Below are positions 10,338 to 21,917 of a DNA stretch of 64,000 bases, piece after piece. Source of the stretch: Schizophyllum amplum (Eukaryota > Basidiomycota > Agaricomycetes > Agaricales > Schizophyllaceae). The notes below the pieces were generated by a model. It made no database searches. It saw only the letters and a program-made list of their open reading frames with translations, and was not told where the DNA came from. The DNA lies in assembly GCA_007026445.1 (NCBI GenBank), contig VDMD01000111.1, positions 1 to 64,000 of the forward strand, in the 5' to 3' direction. Position 1 is the first letter of the stretch. Every line of letters begins with the position of its first letter. A program made the translations under genes and the position numbers.

Positions 10338-13121
10338 GATGTTGAAAACAGGTGTCAAGAAGTCGTACATACGCAGTAGATAGTCCCCGACTCTCCGAAG
10401 GAAGGACGGTTTGTCTGGGAAGAATCGTGCCAGGCACTGTATACAAGCGACTGCAATTAACCTTTTTTTGGCAATAAGTAGTTCCAGACTGGTCTCTGAC
10501 CGGGACCGCTTCGGCCGAAGTGAACGTCCGCCAGCCCAAGTTGTCTGCCTACTCACGTATACCCCACAGCTTTAGTTTCTGGCCTTGCCTTTCGTCTACG
10601 TACAGCGAAACACCAGGGTAGATGCGCGCGGGACCCAGGTCACAATATGTAACGCATTGTGACATATCAACATTACCCCGGCAGTTGCCGAGCCTTCAGA
10701 TGCGCGTTCAGCTTGCAGGGCTTGCTCTGCTGCATGGGTCCTGCCAAGCATTTGGTCTATATGGGCTTCTCCGGGTCCCATAAAATCTATTGTATGTACA
10801 TGTGTACAATTCAGAAATTGACTGGTTGGCGGTGTTGCTGCCAGCTACTTCATTGATGTAAGAGGACCGTAGTCCTCTTCACTGAAGGAGCGGGAGCTCG
10901 GACGACATAACAGATGACGGCCGTGGCATAGAGCAGATGTAGCTAAGGACAAGGGAGAGCTAATCATATACAACAAGGAGACGGCCTAAATAGGACGAGT
11001 AACGTGATCAGACATGATCACGTTACAATTGATCATGAGCGCTGAACACAGAACAGTACTACTGACCCAGTGTGGCACTTGCAGTGGCTTCATCCATGTC
11101 GTCTCAGGTAGCGCTCAAAGTTAAACGCGAGCGGGATCTATAAACCTGGTTCAGAACGCGATGGCTCATTGTGGCGAGGTGACACTCGAGGATGCCCGGC
11201 ACTTGTGGTAAGTAACGCAACGCCCTGTGCCGTGACCCGTCTAGATGATGCCACGGTCACTCTCTTTTGTGGCCTTTGAAAGGTCGCTGGGCATAAGTAC
11301 AAACGTTTCACATATTCTTGCTTTGGGTGAAAAGTGATCGCACCCGTAAATTAAAAATCAGAAAGATCCCCGAAATTGCTATCGACGTGTGCTGGCGTCC
11401 GTAGCGCACTTTCGACATTGTCTATGAGCTGAAAAAAGTCTTATTCATGAGTAGGCGGTTTAGAGCTACAGTAGCTTACCCATTAGCGAAACAGAAAAAA
11501 TAATCTGCCAGTTCTCCTGGCGGGATTTATGCTTTCGCTCCCAAAAAGTTGATAGCTGTATTCTAGGTGCTTGAAAGTACTGTCGTGAATATTTTCAAGC
11601 GGAACGAGCGACGGTAGGGACCTTGGTGCGAGGGTCAAGTAGAGGGCGGGTAAAGCCGACATACCCCTCAACGAAACATCCGGGCCGACGTACCGGCGAA
11701 GCGGCACTCGATGCGTCGCAGACGCTCCCGTCGTCTCTCTGAACCTCGTATACACATATAGAAACACCTCAGATGCTGTCTTGGAGCAGCTATAGCACTT
11801 AGAAATGCTTTATGTGCGGACGTCATGTCCCTTGCTACCAACATCATCGTGTCCCGCTCTCCTCGCGCCACCGAGCGGGTCACTGTAGACCAACGGACAC
11901 CAAACTTCGCAGGTATGTATATCCCAATGGCTTATGCATCTTACCATTTTTTTCAGATTTTTTGAGCAAGATCTACGAGGGCGGCGCGTGTCCGAAGCCC
12001 ACGTTTCGGTGGGGGGTCATGTTTCGTTGGGGGGTTTGATACTGTATGTACAGGAGCAAGAACAGAGTAGTGTGGAGGCTCGTGGCGCGGTCCTCTTCAC
12101 CGCCGCGAAGGGATAGGTATATTTTCTTTTCTTCATCTTACGACTCTCGATACGAAGTATATTGCGGACACTCACGACTCGCGCGCCTACGCGCGCCTGC
12201 ATATCACCACGCGCGCTACGGCGCATAGTCACGATCACGCTTGTATTACTACTAGTCACGCTTAGCACGTGGAATACACACTTACTCTTTTCACCATCAT
12301 CTTGAGCTTCACGCTCGGCCCTCGAGGCCTCGCCTGGATAGGAACTCAGACCGGCTTGTCCGTCTGAGTGGTACGCAGCCGGAGTGCGCGGCTCGCCAGC
12401 GCTTCGCCGTACTACCTCGCCAGAGGCGACCACTTAGTCTCGCCGTGCCCCGTGTCTCCGTGAGTCGATCCCCGGGAGCGCCGGTCTCCACAGTAGAATG
12501 ACACGGATACGACTCAGATTGAACGGATGCATAGCGCTCCCGGCCAGTCGGCCGCGCGTACATCAGCTATGGCGGGGATAGTGACGGGAAAGGGGAGTCA
12601 AAGCAGCGCCATCAAGCCCAGAGAAGGCGCTTCGGCATGGGAGTAGGGAGAGGATGGAGTGGGGGCTCAGTGAAGTCCAACGTACTCTGCAGTGCGATGC
12701 AGAATGACACATATCCATGCAGCTGGTGGGAGTACTTCTGCAGGGAAGCCCGGGGGCCTGCTGAGGATCGCACCGGTCGGGTGTAGAGTACTGTTGAGTG
12801 GTCGCGTACTATTTTTGAGCACAATGACACGTGAGAAGACGAAAACCAACATGAGTCACGTGATAACATGCATAGCAAGTTCAAATGCAGCTCTCTATTG
12901 ACGGATACACATCTATCTGCACAGCGAGCAGGAGCTTCGAAACCTTTCAATACCAAGGATGAGATGAATGAAAAGACCTTGATCCACCATGCGACTAAGT
13001 ATGTTCAAATGATTTCATGAATGCTTTATGACCTTTTAGCGTTTAGGACCTTTTGAAGTCGCACCCATTGTCTAGCGCCACTCAGAATTTATGACCTTGT
13101 ATGTGTCAGGTCTATGCAGCG
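10338..13121. other. Gene-poor region, 2.8 kb
   Basis: No open frame in this stretch has protein-like composition, conserved motifs or a plausible splice model. Base composition is more AT-rich than neighbouring coding DNA. I see no terminal repeats, RNA gene or transposase remnant. It may hold old repeat sequence too decayed to recognise, and the promoter of the small gene at 13215. Confidence 0.4.
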
Positions 13122-13131
13122 CATATATATA
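13122..13131 (+). promoter_or_regulatory. TATA box of the small Ser/Thr-rich gene
   Basis: CATATATATA lies about 85-90 bases before the ATG at 13215, a normal spacing for a fungal promoter with a short leader. The leader between them is pyrimidine- and CAAC-rich, typical of highly expressed fungal genes. Confidence 0.6.
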
Positions 13132-13214
13132 CTGGGCCTGCTTCAAAAGAGAACATCTCGCTCGCCGTTGCCATAAAACTTCTTCAACCGACACTCGCCC
13201 CGAGCACCTTCACC

Positions 13215-13598
13215 ATGTCTCAGCACGCTAACAAAGCCTACATGACTGGCAAAGCGAGCTACCACAGCCCATGTCACAGTTCATCTGCAATCACACGCTC
13301 GAGCTCATCTGCAACCACACGCTCGAGCACCTCGACTGCAGGCTCCAACGCATCGGGCTACGAATCCAGCAGAGCATCGACCACGGGCTCCGAATCGTCT
13401 AGCACGTCGACCGTCGTGGACCCGCGGCTCATACACGACCCCAGCACGCCGATGGCGTCGAGGCACCTCAACTCCAAAGAGTTAGAAGCTATCCGGACTC
13501 TCATGTCCTTCGATAGGGAGAACACCGTGCGACCACTCGTGCTTTTCAACCCACCTCCTCCTGGATATACCCCGCCTCCGATGAAAAATGGGCCGTAG
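13215..13598 (+). CDS. Small Ser/Thr-rich protein of unknown function (127 aa), paralogue of 36022-36399
   Basis: An intronless frame of 127 residues starting MSQHANKAYMTGKASYHSP. A Ser/Thr-rich middle with two near-identical blocks (SSAITRSSS, SSATTRSS) is followed by a short helix-forming segment (LNSKELEAIRTLMSF) and a Pro-rich end (PPPPGYTPPPMKNGP). There is no signal peptide and no membrane segment. The start is supported by a clear TATA box at 13122-13131. It shares its plan with the protein at 36022-36399: an N-terminal MS...Y.T....Y..PC motif, a low-complexity Ser/Ala middle, then a short amphipathic helix (LSAEDVEAAKVLAGM there). I do not recognise the family and assign no function. 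Confidence 0.62.
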   Translation: MSQHANKAYMTGKASYHSPCHSSSAITRSSSSATTRSSTSTAGSNASGYESSRASTTGSESSSTSTVVDPRLIHDPSTPMASRHLNSKELEAIRTLMSFDRENTVRPLVLFNPPPPGYTPPPMKNGP

Positions 13599-13743
13599 AA
13601 GGGAAGCAGACAGTACACGGAGGGCATCTTGAAGACCAACAAATGTGACACTGAAGCTGAAAGGACAACACGCGGACTCATAGTAGGTACACTACAACTA
13701 TTCTTGAATTCTTCCAAGCTCCTTTGCAGGCTCGAGCGAGCAA

Positions 13744-13960
13744 CTACCATCGGGCACGCTTCGCTTTAGCAACGAACCAGATGATGATTGAGAGGATTAG
13801 AAGGGATAGCGCTACAGATCCATTGAACAATGATATAGAACTAAGCGGTTGTAGTAAAGTAGGAGGTGCATGAAGCACGGGGTATTGCAGAGGAGTGACT
13901 AGAATGTGTAGCGACCCATGGACGAACGAACAAGAGGAAAGGCGATGTAAAGCTTTGCGC
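13744..13960 (-). other. Possible C-terminal exon with a membrane anchor
   Basis: On the minus strand an open stretch ends SLLILSIIIWFVAKAKRARW and a stop at 13744-13746. That is a hydrophobic segment followed by basic residues, the form of a tail anchor or a last transmembrane helix. It is open from an upstream stop near 13970 and has no obvious ATG. It lies just downstream of the PhoD-like gene and could be an alternative last exon of it, a small separate gene, or chance. Confidence 0.25.
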
Positions 13961-14054
13961 GAGATAGATAACTACACTACGATGAAGGTGGGTGACCAGG
14001 TAGCATGAGGCAGATGCCCGCCCCAACGAAGGCGGACTTGATTGGTGATGACGC

Positions 14055-17000
14055 CTACCAGCGAGGTGGCGGCGCGCGGACGATGTAAGGGACTGTTTGT
14101 CCCGCACCCTTCTCCTTCTCGACCTGGATGCTGAAGACGATGTCACCAGACGACCGGTCCCAGTCGACCTGGCAGTAGTTCCGCCTGCCCATAATGAATC
14201 GCTGACCACGACTGCTTCCGTCGGGCTCTCGCTCGAAGACAGGAACCATAGTCTCATCCGTGTCCGCGTGATGCAACGTCTTGTGAGTCTTGGACGCCAG
14301 GGAGGAGACCAAGCGGATGACGGCGGGAGGTGGCGGCGTGTTCACGATGGCGCCTGCAGTAGAGGATCAGTCAACTACCGTCGGGGCGTAAATCGACAAA
14401 CTGACTAGTCGTGACGTTCAACATGAACTTCGGATCTGCAAGGGGCGGGAGGGCTTTTGTATTCTTGCCCTTGAGCGTTTTGAAAACGCCGACGGCAGCG
14501 CAGTGCACATCTCCCGACACGAACGAGATCCTGATCTTCTTCGCAACTGCAATCTTCTGCAGCTGCTCGATTAACCAGTTGCGCTCCTTCTACAAAAGCA
14601 GTCAGAACTAGCTCAAAGCGAACACCTTAGAGTCATCTAGCCGTACCTTATGCGCGGTCGCTGTCCAGTGATCGTTCTATAAATGTATGATTAGTACAAC
14701 GACGGGAGTTTTGATACAATGCACGCACGAGATCGTCAAGTAGCTCCGCATCCGCATTGAACTTGTTCACGAAACTGGTCAAACCCATGGATCCACTCCT
14801 GCCTAACGCCACAAGCGGGTTGAACTTGGACTCGAGCGCGGCCTCGAGAAAAACCATGCGTGGGTACGCGATAGGAATACCTGAAGGCATCTCTTGAATG
14901 CCCACCCTCTATACTTCTTCGAAGTACTCACCCAGCTGAACGATCAGATGCTCCGTCGTCGGCGGGATATGCTGCAACCTCTCGAACACCTTCTGGTACT
15001 CTTCCGAGCTGCAGACGCGGTCCTTCATGCGTTCGGCTCTGGCCAGAGTTAGTCAGGCCTAGGATAAGCGATGCGGATGCACCTCACCGGCAGTCCAACA
15101 TGAGAATCTGGACCTGTGGTCCGAGCCAGCTGAGGAAGCTGTGTGAGGGATACGGAATATACGGGCCGTGCTCGCCGAAGATGATAGACTGGTTGACGTG
15201 TGCTCCTGGGGTATCGTCCAGCCCGTCAACTTCGGCTGCAAGATAGGGCCTTGTCAATAATCGCTAATATGTGTGAGCATGACGGCTTACGGTTGACAAA
15301 TAACTGGAATAGCAGATAGTAGAAGTAGCCTCGGGAGCCGATCGTCTGGAAAACAGGCGCTCTTTGCATGTCGTCGGGATAGCTGCCAAAACCGTCGATC
15401 TATGATAATGGTGAGCACTCTGAGAGGATGCTTGAGTTATACCACGTACGAGATCTGCATGGGGGAAGGCATATCCTTAGTTCAATACATAGCAGCCAGT
15501 ACAGCACCGTACCGTGATCATCTGCCATGTTCAGCATAGGGCTGCAACATGACAAGCACCCATCAGATACAGCTGAATTAAGGATAAAAAGCGATGGCAC
15601 GCACATCGAGCAGTTCGCCCGCGCGAACGCCCCGCTACGGAACTGCTGGCAATAGTGGTTGAAGAAGAAACGATCGATAGCCTCGCGAATCTCGTCCGTC
15701 AGAGGGTAGGCTTTCCGTTCTTCTGGTTTCGTCTTGGTCACCCAATCCTGCAGCTCAGGCTCGCGAGTGAGTCTGCGGGATACAACGTGAGCTTATAGCA
15801 AGGAGCGAGGTTGCCGAAGGATACCCACGAGTCACAATAAATCTGGTCGCCACCACCCGTAAGGACGTGGAATGGTTCCTCCGCGTGCTTGTTCAACAAA
15901 TCGACCCAAACTGGGTCATAACCGGACTTGAAGCCGGGTCCACGGAAGTCATCCGGGTTCACACCAGCGGAGAAGCCGTTGCACTAGGCACGACGTGAGT
16001 GGTGGAGGATTTAGCATCAAAGAGTAGACTTACCGAATGAACTGCCATGCGCATGTTTTGGTTGCGCCCGGGCACGAAAAAATGCAGCGCCTGGCCACGG
16101 TTGATAGTGTAGGTTATGGCCATTTCATGATCGCTCAGAGGAATGTGGATCATAAAGCGCCAGAATGTAAACGTCCTGCGCTAGCGTAAGAAACGACTCA
16201 TGAGTATCAGGGCTCTTCACGCACCCGCCCTCGCCGCCATGGACGTGGATCTCCTGTCCGGGGGACTCTTCAACCTTCTTCGTGCTGTGACCGTTGCCGT
16301 TCTCCGGCATGCCACTGGTAGTGACGGTTGGTATCGCGGTGGAATGGGGATCAGCAGGATGTGGTCCGAGATCAAAAGACTGGTTTGCGCCTCCCCTGCG
16401 GTGCTTCTTGCGCTGCGAGGAAGCAACATCCTCGGGATCCCATTCATATGTGAGTGTTGGGTGCGGGGAGTATATAGAACCTGCGTCAGCGGCTATAAAA
16501 GAAAGTCGAGCACAAGTTATGCTAGTATAACAGGGAGCATACGCACTGACTACCAAGGCTGCACCGTGCCAGGTGCCGTTCGTGTCGACGGTATCGTATC
16601 TAAGGCGGCATGAGAATTATGATCACGCCCGACGCGTCAATAGCTAGCGCACCTCAATAGGGGGCCGACCATAAACTGCAAGGCATGTTGAAAAAGGAGT
16701 GCTCTCCTGACACATTGCGCTACATACCTGCAAGTGCGGCTCCATGCGCGCAACGCGGAACATCTTCGACCGTTCCACCGCCGACATATTCGTCATCTGG
16801 CTCGAGGTGACCGAGGTCTGTGTCCTTCTGTCCCCCTCACTCGTCTTGCGGTACTGATCCTTCGAGGGGACAGGCGGACCTGCAGGTATATGTGGGTAGA
16901 AGCCGCCGATGAAGCTCTCGTCCATCGGCGTAACCTGCTCGACGGGCATCCACCGCCCATCGTGCCCGCGCTGGGGATGGCGCAGATGTTCCTCTTCCTG

Positions 17001-17094
17001 CATTTATACTCGTCAGGACGCGCTCGGAGCTGCAGGAGCGTCGCGCACGCACCTTGGCGGCGCGCCGACGCGCGTGAAAGCCGGGATCATCCAT
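14055..17094 (-). CDS. PhoD-like phosphatase domain protein
   Basis: Member of the fungal PhoD-like metallophosphatase family, relatives of bacterial alkaline phosphatase D; its physiological substrate in fungi is not known. The ATG at 17094 starts MDDPGFHARRRAAK, with about a dozen short introns. Order of recognisable parts: VGPLLRYDTVDTNGTWHGAA split over the 16.6-kb exons, the TLTYEWDP strand near 16450, an insert rich in His/Pro (about 16400-16250), MAITYTINRGQALHFFVPGR near 16110, the metal-site core HVLTGGGDQIYCDSW near 15850, HGPYIPYPSHSFLSWLGP near 15150, and SFVSGDVHCAAVG near 14500 (the conserved GDxH). It ends VPYIVRAPPPRW at 14055. No signal peptide is evident, so a cytosolic or peripheral location is inferred. 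The next gene upstream (CAP) is on the same strand, 470 bases away. Confidence 0.88.
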
Positions 17095-17563
17095 CCTTCA
17101 CTGACTATGTGCTGTTAAAGAGCGATTTCGGGGGTATTGGGTCGGGAGAAGGAGTGGAGGGGAGACTGGAACCGCGCTTTGTGACGGCAAGAGCCAGGAG
17201 CAGAAAATATGTCGCGGTCGAAAAGGGTTGCCGCCGATGGAACCTCGATTTCATAACTCGCGTGATGACGATGTCACGGCCCGACGCGTTCCGGGCCGCG
17301 TGCATTGTTCAACTCGGTGAGTCACACGCATGAGGCGCCGGAGGTTCTGCAAGGCCTGCCAAGCTCGTACGAGTGGCAGCAATCGCACGCTTGCTCCTTG
17401 GCATGCTCCGAGTATCGTCTTCCACTTACCCACAGCCCTCAGTCACACATGACCAGTAGGGATCCAACCCACGCCTCCGCCACGCCCTCAGAGCCTTGAT
17501 TTCACCCTAATTCCCTCTATTCCACATCCGTGATATTGAACCAAGACGCGTAAAGAATATTCC
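17095..17563. other. Intergenic region between CAP 3' end and PhoD-like gene 5' end
   Basis: About 470 bases. It should contain the CAP terminator and the PhoD-like promoter. No gene or repeat seen. Confidence 0.5.
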
Positions 17564-19577
17564 CTAACCAGAATGCTCGACGATAGTCGACACCAACTTA
17601 CCGCCCTGGACGACCGTCTTCAACATTTCGGGCACCGGCTGCTCCTCAAACACGCCCTCCTCCTCGCCCTCGACAGGCAGACTGACGTTGATGCTGCTGC
17701 ACTTAGCCGTCGTGATTTCCGTAGATAGACTGTCCTTGGACAAGTAGATCTGCCCGACGTCCGTCGAATCAAGTTGGATCATCGGACATACGCCGGTGAT
17801 CTGGATAGCGAAGGACGGCGACTTGGTGACTGAGATCGACGAGACAACGGATTCGACGAGGATGGAAGTTTTCTCGCAGTTTACTGGGATGCCGATGAGG
17901 TAAGCGAAGACGGACTGGACGTGAGTGCGCACCTAACGAGATCGCGTTGACCTTGCCCTTGATTACTACCGTCGATTTCTTGCAGCCGAAAAGGGTGACG
18001 GCCTGGTTAATTTGCACCTCGTCGAGAGTGATGGACGACTCGTTTTCTTGGTACTCCTGCAACACTGTCAAAAATCGCCGCACTTTCGCAAGGCCCTACA
18101 TACCACATTCCAAGTCTTGCCCTCAAGGGCAAGCTTGGCCGGCTTCTTCCCCATGAGTGCTTGCGGCTTGGTCGGTCTCAGGGGCTTCTTGCCTGGAGGA
18201 CCTTCTCAAGTAAAGTGTGAGATCAGCCTATAGGCTCGGAGGTACGGGTAGGTCGACGTACTCGGTGATGACGCGCCAGTAGAGCTCGGCACCGTGCTTC
18301 CTGCGCGCAATGCCGGGTTTTTGTGCGTCATCTCGCTCTTGTCGACCTTGCGCAAGCCCTTTGTGACCTCCTCGCCGCGGTTCAGCTCGGCGAAGACAGC
18401 GGCTGCGCCACCTGCGGGCGCAGCTGCAGCTGCAGGTGCAGGAGGTGCGGCAGGAGGCGGTGGCGGGGGAGGAGGGGGTGGTGGCGGGCCCCCAGCTGCC
18501 GGGGCGGCGGATGGAGCGGAGGCGGAGGATGAGTACTTGTCGATGGTTGTTCCCTACGAGAAGGCATGTGCTCTCAAGGTCGCAACGGCTCAGATATATG
18601 CTCACCTTCGGGTTCCAGACGAGACCCGTCGTATGGTACTCCATCACATATTTGCGCATCTCGTCAAGAATTCCGGAAAATCCACGAACCCATTCAATGT
18701 GCTTCGGGTCCCTGTCGATATCATCAGCACCATTCTCAAGAGGCGGCACAACTACGCACTTGTCCTTGAACTCCTTCATCACTCTGTTCCCATAGTACGA
18801 CACGCTGTCCTTGATCTCCCCGATATACGGTCCCGGCTTGACCTGCCGCGCGCGTCAGCACGCGTCCCCCCTCTCCTCCCTTTACCCCGTCCTCCACTCC
18901 TTTACATACCTGCACGACCCATCCGATGCACGGCGCGCCCTCCGCGAGCACGGTCAGGTGGTTGAGCCAGTCGCGCTCCTTGCGGTTTGCCTCCTTGCAC
19001 CGCTGCACGGCCTCGATATCCTTCTGCAGCGGGATCAGCAGCTGCTCGATCGCCTTCCCATCCGGCTTCTGGCACGCGCCGGCCTTGCGCAGCAGTCCGC
19101 TCAGGTCCGCGAACTGTTTCTCGACGAGGGTGACCTGGGAAGGATAGCATCAGTGGTGTCCATGCATCCATCTACGCGCGTCCACTCGTCCGCGCGTTGT
19201 GTATACACGCACCGCCTCGATGACCGCAGGGCCTGCAAAGGATTTGGTGAGCTCGACGAAGGGCTTAATCTTCGCCTGCATGATCATCTCCTCGTACGCG
19301 ACGACACTCTTGGGATCTTCCGCGAGCGCCGCGCCCGACGCAGCGGGGACGGCAGCAGCAGTGGGCGTCGGGCCCGCGCTCGGCGGCACAATCCCCTCGA
19401 GCTCCGCCTCGCTGGGGTTCGGTGCAATCGGGGCGCCCTGCGCCGCGGCGATGTCCTCGAGACGCGACGTCGCGGCCTCGAGCCTGTTTGCCTTCCTCGT
19501 TAAGGAGGTGGAAAGGGGGAGTTGAGCATTGCGCACCGCTTAATAATGGTGGCGAGTGAGTTGAGTCCTCCGGACAT
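17564..19577 (-). CDS. CAP1: Adenylyl cyclase-associated protein (CAP/Srv2)
   Basis: CAP recycles cofilin-bound ADP-actin and, in fungi, binds adenylyl cyclase. The ATG at 19577 begins MSGGLNSLATIIKR; splicing joins RLEAATSRLEDI, the N-terminal oligomerisation and cyclase-binding helix. The helical folded domain follows (about 19480-18600, e.g. PFVELTKSFAGP, WLNHLTVLAEGAPCIGWV, YYGNRVMKEFKDK). A polyproline segment of about 12 prolines near 18450-18490 would bind profilin or SH3 domains. A WH2-type actin-binding motif comes next (GLRKVDKSEMTHKNP). The C-terminal beta-helix CARP domain closes the protein (ITLDEVQINQAVTLFGCKKS, KGKVNAISLVNCEKTSILV across an intron). It ends VSTIVEHSG at 17564. 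All domains appear complete and in frame. Confidence 0.94.
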
Positions 19578-20072
19578 TGTTGGAAGGGTGAGAGGGGACG
19601 AAGAGGGTGGTGATGTTGTAAGGGAGGCGGAGGCGATTCGCGTCGCGATTCAAGATCGGGGGCGTGGGAATGATGTCGCGTGCCTCACAGGTCACGGTGA
19701 TGTTGGACTTTGTTCTTGACCTTCACACAGCCATGACCCTTGCTTATTCTTCTGCCGTCCATCCTACAACCTGACTGGGACCCGTGCTAACAGCATGCGG
19801 AAGTCATAAACAATAAAGAGGAAGATGCTGCCGCGCATTGCTGCCTGTGGCAGGCTCGTGCGATAGCGACAGTCGACACCGCTATGACCGCCTGGTCCTT
19901 GTCTACGCTGCTTCTCGTATTGTCTTTATGAACTTGGTAACGGTGCATTGTCATGGTCCAAAGGTACAAAAGGAGACCCGACCAGGTCAGCCGTTCTTCA
20001 TTTTGAGAACCCAACGACCCCCCTTCAACCGCCTCTTTCATCCAATCTCGAGGTTCTACTAGCCCGCAAAAC
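19578..20072. other. Intergenic region between divergent CAP and the small gene at 20073
   Basis: Divergent promoters are expected here. Open frames on the minus strand lack protein-like features. No repeats seen. Confidence 0.45.
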
Positions 20073-20673
20073 ATGACCTCCTTCGTTTCCAACTCCAGCT
20101 CCTCTGCCACCCCTAGCACCAACGTGAGCTTCTAACATAAGTCCATACGGTCGAATGATTCTAACAGTCCTACAGCCGGGTTATTCGGAGTCCTCACCCA
20201 CTCTCCAGGACGCGCAGCTTCTATTCGACTTCGCCAGGACCCCCGTCGACTATAGCAAGCCACCCGCGCAATACTTTGTCCCACCTATACACTCTGCCGT
20301 ACCTTTCGTCCCGGGCGAACTTGCATGGCCAACTCGGCTCCAGGCTCCCTCCGACGCCATGGACGTAGACGAGCCTCCTCTTCCCGCAGGCGCGGATGAC
20401 GGCCCTTCGGAAGAAGATATGGGTTGTGCTCAGGCACTGCTCAATCTAGCCATCACCTCCCCGAAAAATGCGATGCCTAACAACGCCACTCAAGCCTCTA
20501 CCAACCTGAACGTCCTCGCCTTGTGCGCCGCTCATACTCTCGGCAACGCTCACACTTCGCTTGGATCGGATCCGCACAAGCCATGCGTGGCCCCCGGCTG
20601 CCCAGTGCAAAAATCCGCGAGACCCCGGCTCATAAGCGAGAAGGCGCGACGCTCCAGCATCAGTGCGATGTAG
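20073..20673 (+). CDS. Small protein of unknown function, 182 aa
   Basis: Two exons, 20073-20123 and 20176-20673, with a 52-nt intron that has a GTGAGC donor and a TACAG acceptor. The protein starts with a Ser-rich segment (MTSFVSNSSSSATPSTN), then YSESSPTLQDAQLLFDFA, a Pro-rich middle, an acidic patch (MDVDEPP) and a helix-forming segment (EEDMGCAQALLNLAI). It ends with a basic, Cys-containing tail (CVAPGCPVQKSARPRLISEK). No transmembrane segment or known domain is seen. The ending suggests a nuclear protein, but this is inference. The frame keeps after splicing, supporting a real gene. Confidence 0.6.
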
Positions 20674-21022
20674 CTTTGAATAGCCGGTTAAGTACTCTAT
20701 GTATGTTCCCTTTTGCTCCTATACTCTATCTCGGACTCCCTGCTTTTGGACATCAGACAAGCAGATAATTGTTACTGTACACCATTCACCTATTAATTAC
20801 TTGCGTTCACGTCCCATTACAAGCCCATATGCATTTTAGACAAGGATGCCCAGGAAGCGCTCCTGAGTTTTTTCGTCATAAGAAGTTCCCCACCCTCAAT
20901 TGCAACCTACGGCTGGTGGGGCCGGCGCGCTGTGGCGCTTCAACCTTGTCCTTCAGCCCCCGTGTCGACGTGACCCTCACATCACCTGTGACTTTCTGCG
21001 ACCTCTTTTGTCTTCCACTGTC

Positions 21023-21913
21023 ATGTCAACAACAACAACACCACCACCAGTACTGGCAACTCGTCCACCCACTGTGCAAGTGGCATACACAAGCCACTAC
21101 TGCGAGGAGAACGTGTATCTGCTCCTCCAGACCCTCGCGTCCGACGCCTCTGTCGCCGACACATGGAACGCGTACGCTGTCTTCATCTCGAACGAAACGA
21201 AAAGTGCTCGTCTTAGTCTATCCCCTTCTGCTCAAGGCTCTCCGTCTAACGCGGGAATTTGCATCGCTCGTAGGTCGCGCTATGGAACCAGAAGCTCGCG
21301 CCTGAAGATAGTGTTATGCCGGTCGTATGGGACTACCATGTCGTCGCACTGCTTAGGCCGAAAGAGCCTGAAATCTCCCAAGAGTGCGAGGAAAGGGTAC
21401 TCCCTCAAGCTTGGATCTACGACTTCGACAGCCGAATCCCGACACCTGTTCTCCTGGAGGGTATGTCCATGATGCATGAATAAGAATCACTCACCGCCGT
21501 CCTGCGCTGATGCTTTCTCTTCTACTAGAATACCTAGAGGGTACCTTCCGTGATGAAGTTCCTACGCAGTTTCAGAGGTCTGTGGTGAGGTCCACGAAGG
21601 TAGGTACTGCTAGCTGACTCGTACAGCCTCTTCCGTGTCGTCTCCGCCCAGGAGCTCTTCGATTACTTTGCGTCTGACCGCAGTCATATGGTACTTCTTC
21701 TGCTCTATAGCGGCTGCGAAGTCTCATCATCCCTGTCAGCTTTCGAGCGAGGCGTCCCTCGTGTACGTCAAGCCCCCGCCGGGGCATGCGGCTATCCGGG
21801 GAACCAAGGCCGTACACGACACTAATCTTATGGGGAGCTTTGTGAATATGCGGAATGAGGAGGACACGTACGGGCGTGTCGTGAGCCTGGAAGAACTGCA
21901 GGGGTGGTGTTAG
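21023..21913 (+). CDS. NTAQ1: Protein N-terminal glutamine amidohydrolase (Nt-Gln amidase)
   Basis: NTAQ1 deamidates N-terminal Gln to Glu, feeding proteins into the Arg/N-degron pathway. The catalytic Cys is in YTSHYCEENVYLLLQ near the N-terminus, the His in VVWDYHVVAL and the Asp in YDFDSRIPTP, the expected triad order. Later conserved parts are FRVVSAQELFDYFASDRSHM and the C-terminal block with NLMGSFVNM and YGRVVSLEELQGW. The ATG at 21023 gives MSTTTTPPPVLATRP. Introns lie near 21204-21272, 21462-21528, 21577-21624 and 21688-21760. The first splice junction keeps frame only if the A-run at 21200-21203 is one base shorter, probably a sequence indel. A MITE-like element begins 5 bases past the stop codon, so it lies in the 3' UTR or terminator. 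Confidence 0.88.
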
Positions 21914-21917
21914 AGTA